Shown here piece after piece: positions 5,839 to 9,360 of a DNA stretch of 9,360 bases. The stretch is from Bacteroidales bacterium. Lineage in GTDB: Bacteria > Bacteroidota > Bacteroidia > Bacteroidales > UBA3824. The position numbers and the translations under genes were made by a program. How positions within the stretch are numbered: position 1 is the first letter of the stretch; each line of letters opens with the position of its first letter. The stretch is taken from the NCBI GenBank assembly GCA_017645985.1, contig JAGCNK010000014.1, forward strand, positions 1 through 9,360, given 5' to 3'. Under the pieces are notes generated by a model. That model was not told the DNA's origin. It made no database searches and worked only from the letters and a program-made list of their open reading frames with translations.

Positions 5839-5904
5839 AGACGCAATGAATTGCGTCTCAAAATTTTATATGGATGTGGGAGACGCAATGAATTGCGTCT
5901 CTAC
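5835..5904. repeat. MITE-like 70-bp double palindrome between convergent genes
   Basis: Two copies of GAGACGCAATGAATTGCGTCTC lie at 5838-5859 and 5880-5901. Each copy is itself a 10-bp inverted repeat around GA. The outer flanks GTAGAGAC (left) and GTCTCTAC (right) make the whole element a 25-bp inverted repeat, with two central mismatches, around a 20-nt AT-rich spacer. The TAG of the left end is the stop of the peptidase gene, and the same TAG on the other strand is the stop of the HD gene. No T-tract follows either hairpin, and no target-site duplication is visible. It probably terminates or insulates both transcripts. REP/MITE sequences with such GAGACGC palindromes are scattered through many bacterial genomes. 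Confidence 0.85.
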
Positions 5905-7136
5905 CCCTCCATATAACACACATAATATTTGGTTACCGCCTGGGCGAGGGTGGCGACGTTTGAGATGTCGGAGGCTTCGGCGATGTTGCTCAGTGAGCCG
6001 TCTTTGCGGAGGATGTTGATGGGCGAGTCGCTGTTGAGGCTGTACGCCTTGTTGTAGAGACGGCCGGTGAATACAAAATAGTCAAGGTATTCGGCTGGGA
6101 CGGTGTTTTTTAATTCTGATTTCAACGATTCTATGCGCTCAGGTTCGGGTGCTTGATCCGAAATCTCTATCTTAAAGAGGTTTCGGTTGAGGATTCTTTG
6201 GCTGAGCGTAGAAATCACCTTGTCGGGGTGGTACTGCCATTGCTTTATCGAGGAATAAATGTCGCTGTCGTCGAGGTCGGCAAAATAGTCGAGCGATGTG
6301 CGGTTGTCTATCGGCTGATGAAGGCGGTCGGCGGTGATGTCGTTTTCAAGAAAGAACTTCAACGTGGGCGGTGCGTAAAGGTGGGTGCCTGAGTGTGCAA
6401 GTTCGCGGGCGCGGCGCATAATCTTTTTGAGCATCTCCTCTACCACCACAACGGTTTTGTGCAAGTACACCTGCCAATACATCAAGCGTCGGGCAATGAG
6501 AAAGTTTTCGATAGAATATATACCCTTGCCCTCGATGGCGGGAGTGTCGCCGCAGGGTGTGAGCATCTTGATAATGCGGTCGCAACCAATTTTGCCTTCG
6601 ATTACGCCGGTGAAAAAACTGTCGCGGTTGAGATAGTCGAGACGGTCCATATCCAACTGACTCGAAACCAAATTGTGGAGAATTTTTTTGGGGTGCGAAC
6701 CGTTGAACACCGCAATTCCCTCGGAAATTTTGCCGCCAAGGTCGCGGTTGATGATGTTCATAAACTCCTCAGAGATAGTTTCGTGACTTACATTATTGAA
6801 AAAGAAGTGTTCCAAAGTGTGCGAAAAAGGGCCATGTCCCACATCGTGAAGAAGTATGGCTGTGAGTGCGGCGCTGCGTTCCTGCTCGGTAAGTTGAAGT
6901 CCCTTTGATTCAAGCACATTTAGAGCGTTTTGCATCAGAAAGGTAGCCCCCACAGAGTGTTGAAACCTTGTGTGCATTGCGCCCGGATATACGTAGCAGC
7001 TTAGTCCTAGTTGCTTGATACGCCTCATACGCTGAAACAGAGGATGTTCCATAATGTCGAAAACAATCTCGTTTTCGATATTGATAAACCCGTATACTGG
7101 GTCGTTGATAACTTTAAGTTTGTTGGTTTTTGACAT
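5901..7136 (-). CDS. HD-domain phosphohydrolase (SAMHD1/dGTPase-like)
   Basis: Seen: 411 residues from the ATG at 7136. The N-terminal INDPVYGFI is followed by LFQRMRRIKQLG (33-44), HTRFQHSVG (55-63), the metal motif LLHDVGHGPFSH (95-106; H97, D98) and SSQLDMDRLDYLNRD (158-172; D162). Known: H...HD...D with HGPFSH and SQLDxDRLDYL marks the SAMHD1/YwfO-type HD superfamily, metal-dependent hydrolases of nucleotides or dNTPs in the cytoplasm. All metal ligands are present, so it should be active; the substrate is not certain. The start at 7136 is chosen over 7178 because it avoids overlap with the upstream gene and matches the family N-terminus; the gap is 13 nt. From memory, its usual Bacteroidales neighbour is lpxD, from which it is separated here by the plus-strand cassette. 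Confidence 0.87.
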   Translation of the reverse strand: MSKTNKLKVINDPVYGFINIENEIVFDIMEHPLFQRMRRIKQLGLSCYVYPGAMHTRFQHSVGATFLMQNALNVLESKGLQLTEQERSAALTAILLHDVGHGPFSHTLEHFFFNNVSHETISEEFMNIINRDLGGKISEGIAVFNGSHPKKILHNLVSSQLDMDRLDYLNRDSFFTGVIEGKIGCDRIIKMLTPCGDTPAIEGKGIYSIENFLIARRLMYWQVYLHKTVVVVEEMLKKIMRRARELAHSGTHLYAPPTLKFFLENDITADRLHQPIDNRTSLDYFADLDDSDIYSSIKQWQYHPDKVISTLSQRILNRNLFKIEISDQAPEPERIESLKSELKNTVPAEYLDYFVFTGRLYNKAYSLNSDSPINILRKDGSLSNIAEASDISNVATLAQAVTKYYVCYMEG

Positions 7137-7149
7137 TTTTGGGTAATGA

Positions 7150-8391
7150 TTAATTATCGTAGATAAGGTATTTTGCACGGATTTTCAGATAGTTGTCGAG
7201 TCCGGGCTGCCAAGTGGCTATAATCTCCTCCTCGGTTTTGCCTTGTTGGAGCATCGTGGGCAGCGAACCGTTGCCGTAGAGCAGTTTGAGAAAATCCTTG
7301 CGGTTAATCATATCGTGCTTGGGAAACTTGCTGTACATATCCATAAAGTAGCGCAGGGTGAATTTCAGGCTGTCGGGATTGAAATTGGTGAAATCATATC
7401 CATAGCAGCGTTTGCCCTTGTGCTGCGGATTGGTCTGCATTCCGGGCATATCCTTGGGTGTGAAAACGTATGCTCCCATAGTGCTGTCGGGATAGCCTAT
7501 TGAGGTGAAAGGCCGCTCGGTACCACGTCCCACGCTCACTTGTGTAGCCTCAAAAAAGCAGAGACTCGGATACAGTCTTATGGACAGGTAGTCGGGAAGA
7601 TTTGGCGACGGTTTTACAGGAGGGGCATAACGGGTGTGGCGAGTATAGTTTTTTACAGGAATAACAGTGAGGTCGCATTCTACGCCGTTTTTGAGCCATC
7701 CTTCGTAATTAATCATATTTGCAAGTTCGCCCGCAGTAGTGCCGTAGACAATAGGAATTGGGTCTAGACTTACAAACGAAACGGCATCCTTGTCGCGGAC
7801 AGGGCCTGCCACATAGTCGATATTAGGATTAGGACGGTCTAACACCACCACAGGAATATTGTTTTCGGCGCACGCCTCCATCACATTGTGCATAGTGCTG
7901 ATGTAAGTAAAGAAACGGCATCCAACGTCTTGAATATCATAGACCATAATGTCGATGCCATTGAGATGGTCTGCCGAGGGTTTGAGGTTTTTGCCGTAGA
8001 GCGACACCACCTCTATGCCTGTTTTCTCGTCCTTGCCCGACACCACACGTTTGCCAGGCTCGGCGTCGCCACGAAAACCATGCTCAGGCGAGTAGATTTT
8101 GGAGATTTTGATGCCCTTGTCTAAAAGCATATCTACCAAATGACCGCCAAAAGCCACTGTGGTAGCGTTGCCGGTGAGCCCCACACGCTTGTTTTTTAAT
8201 AAATGGAAATATGCGGCGGTGTCTTCGGCTGCCACAATCACGGGGAGCGGCTTTGGCTGCGGAGCAGGTGCCTCCTCCTCGAATTTTGAAGAATCTATTT
8301 GCGAAACATTTTGAGTGTCAACGCCTTGTTTTTTACCCTTGCATCCCGCAAGTATTAAAAGAAAAAGTGTGTATAATATAATGTGTTTCAT
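7150..8391 (-). CDS. namZ: Exo-beta-N-acetylmuramidase NamZ family lipoprotein (DUF1343)
   Basis: Seen: 413 residues. The signal peptide MKHIILYTLFLLILAGC has a lipobox with Cys17. A linker rich in Glu, Ala and Pro (about 36-50) follows. The catalytic domain begins KRVGLTGNATTV (68-79) and includes YSPEHGFRG (100-108), SLYGKN (130-135), VYDIQDVGCRFFTY (150-163) and VVLDRPNP. Known: this pattern defines DUF1343/YbbC, shown in Bacillus and Tannerella to be an exo-acting N-acetylmuramidase that removes terminal MurNAc from peptidoglycan fragments. The Glu in SPEHGF is the expected active-site region. The lipid anchor suggests a periplasm-facing outer or inner membrane location. It lies in the middle of a three-gene minus-strand operon, 13 nt before the HD gene and 15 nt after the phosphatase-family gene. 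Confidence 0.9.
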   Translation of the reverse strand: MKHIILYTLFLLILAGCKGKKQGVDTQNVSQIDSSKFEEEAPAPQPKPLPVIVAAEDTAAYFHLLKNKRVGLTGNATTVAFGGHLVDMLLDKGIKISKIYSPEHGFRGDAEPGKRVVSGKDEKTGIEVVSLYGKNLKPSADHLNGIDIMVYDIQDVGCRFFTYISTMHNVMEACAENNIPVVVLDRPNPNIDYVAGPVRDKDAVSFVSLDPIPIVYGTTAGELANMINYEGWLKNGVECDLTVIPVKNYTRHTRYAPPVKPSPNLPDYLSIRLYPSLCFFEATQVSVGRGTERPFTSIGYPDSTMGAYVFTPKDMPGMQTNPQHKGKRCYGYDFTNFNPDSLKFTLRYFMDMYSKFPKHDMINRKDFLKLLYGNGSLPTMLQQGKTEEEIIATWQPGLDNYLKIRAKYLIYDN

Positions 8392-8406
8392 GTTGTGAGA
8401 AAAAAA

Positions 8407-9360
8407 TTATCTGAACTGTTGAGCCCTTTCGGTGTCGAGTTCGAGCGAGCAGACAACAATGCCGTGGTCGCTCTTGTACTTGTCGGGTTTTTCGGTTGAG
8501 AAGGTCTGGTCGATAAGATGGTCGTTGAATACCTTAACCTGAGCCACACGGCCGGTATAGCGCGGGTTTTCGGTAACGAGCTCTTGCGACACCATAATGT
8601 GGTCGAGACTTTCGTACATACCGTTGTGAATGTGTGTGTAATAAAAATCCTGATAGCTGCGGCGAGCCTGAATATCATTAACGTGGTAGAGCAGCACATC
8701 CCAAACATTGCGTTTAACATCGTCAGGAAGTTTGTGCTGCGGCACTTCACCCGAAATAATGCGGGTGGTAACAGAGTTGCCGGTATCGTTAACGTCGCCA
8801 AACACCACCACAGGATTGTCGCGACCTTGCAGATAGTCGCAAAGAATTGTCCTCACTGCCGACGACTCAGCGGCACGGAGCATCAATGAGCGCACTTGAG
8901 CACGGGCGAGGTCGATGGGGTTAGTATCCGATTCGCCTTGATAAAAGATTGGACGTTTGGATTTTAAGTGCACCACAAAGAATGTGATGATACCATAGTT
9001 TGGAATCAGCACCTTCACCTTAAGCACAGGACGTGTAAAAGTTTTAAAAGGCAATGTTATAAGTTCGCCACGCTGCTGAAATGTTATCATCGATTTTTTT
9101 GGGAAATATTCTATCAGCTGAACATCCTGAATAGGATAACGCGAGAGAAGAGCTACGCGGGGCTGTTCGCCATTTTCGCCGGGCATCACCACCTCGGCGT
9201 GCTGATAGTTTTTGTTTTGACTGATAATGCGTTCGATTGCCTCAAGATGAAAACACTCTTGAAAACCAATAACGTCGGCGTTCATCTGGTTGAGCATAAA
9301 GTTGATCCACTCCGCCTTGCGGTCAAAGTCGTACTGCGAGAGTTTCATCGATCCGTACAT
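8407..9360 (-). CDS. Endonuclease/exonuclease/phosphatase family protein (N-terminus outside window)
   Basis: Seen: 317 codons up to the window edge. ADVIGFQE with the catalytic Glu (E35 of the visible part) is followed by RVALLSRYPI, FFVVHLKSKR, VVFGDVND (G188-D192), LDHIMVS and KSDHGIVV (SDH at 297-299). Known: these are the motifs of the Mg-dependent EEP fold (exonuclease III, DNase I, sphingomyelinase, inositol phosphatases). The N-terminal strand with the first catalytic Asn is missing, so the Met at 9360 is likely internal and the gene continues outside the window. A secreted or lipoprotein form is possible, but its signal cannot be seen. It heads the visible operon with NamZ and the HD protein. 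The substrate is not predictable; many Bacteroidetes members are annotated only as EEP. Confidence 0.85.
   Translation of the reverse strand: MYGSMKLSQYDFDRKAEWINFMLNQMNADVIGFQECFHLEAIERIISQNKNYQHAEVVMPGENGEQPRVALLSRYPIQDVQLIEYFPKKSMITFQQRGELITLPFKTFTRPVLKVKVLIPNYGIITFFVVHLKSKRPIFYQGESDTNPIDLARAQVRSLMLRAAESSAVRTILCDYLQGRDNPVVVFGDVNDTGNSVTTRIISGEVPQHKLPDDVKRNVWDVLLYHVNDIQARRSYQDFYYTHIHNGMYESLDHIMVSQELVTENPRYTGRVAQVKVFNDHLIDQTFSTEKPDKYKSDHGIVVCSLELDTERAQQFR

Noticed and set aside
5838..5901. Canonical rho-independent terminators
   Set aside because: The hairpins are strong but lack a following T-tract on either strand, so only a bidirectional barrier or REP-type role is suggested.
5835..5904. 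CRISPR array
   Set aside because: There are only two palindromic copies with a 20-nt spacer, no further repeats and no cas genes; a REP/MITE-like element fits better.
6393..6908. 171-codon plus-strand frame inside the HD gene
   Set aside because: It is antisense to a well-supported HD-domain protein. Its translation shows no recognisable motif, and it has no promoter or binding site of its own.
8518..8889. 123-codon plus-strand frame inside the EEP-family gene
   Set aside because: It is a shadow of the conserved minus-strand frame carrying GDVND and related motifs.

Overview
The window looks like a chromosomal segment from a member of the Bacteroidales. Three observations support this. Several promoters match the Bacteroidetes pattern TTTG - 19 bp - TAnnTTTG. 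The lipoproteins carry the Bacteroidetes-type acidic export signal (Cys-Ser-Lys-Asp-Asp-Asp). The genes mostly lack Shine-Dalgarno sequences. The family cannot be fixed from sequence alone; Bacteroidaceae, Muribaculaceae or a relative would all fit.

Layout, left to right. (1) 1-145, minus strand: the first 48 codons of lpxD, with its own promoter. (2) 233-1528, plus strand: a strong promoter, a leader of about 210 nt containing a G9 tract and a long hairpin, a 53-codon ORF (481-642) that looks like a ribosomal-peptide precursor, a translationally coupled surface lipoprotein gene, and an intrinsic terminator. (3) 1526-5838, plus strand: a second promoter whose -33 element lies in the terminator T-tract, followed by five tightly packed genes that mostly overlap at start/stop codons. 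These encode a PqqD-like peptide-binding protein, a fused ABC half-transporter, an NTP_transf_5-type nucleotidyltransferase, an HPr-kinase-like P-loop kinase, and an S24/S26 peptidase with a Ser-His dyad. (4) 5835-5904: a 70-bp element made of two palindromic GAGACGCAAT repeats. Its outer ends supply the TAG stop codons of both convergent genes. (5) 5901-9360, minus strand: an HD-domain phosphohydrolase, a NamZ/DUF1343 exo-muramidase lipoprotein, and the 3' part of an endonuclease/exonuclease/phosphatase-family gene. These are spaced by only 13-15 nt and probably form an operon.

How the genes may work together. The plus-strand block reads as a compact RiPP-like (ribosomally made, modified peptide) cassette: small precursor, RRE-like carrier, kinase and nucleotidyltransferase as candidate tailoring enzymes, peptidase as leader processor, and ABC exporter. 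It lacks the lasso cyclase, the transglutaminase-like protease, any radical SAM enzyme and any LanM-type enzyme, so it is not a standard known class. The minus-strand flanks (HD phosphohydrolase and lpxD, plus peptidoglycan recycling) look like core envelope genes, so the cassette appears to be an accessory insertion between them. The family assignments for the five genes rest on visible motifs. The joint function, and the role of the 53-aa peptide as substrate, are inference.
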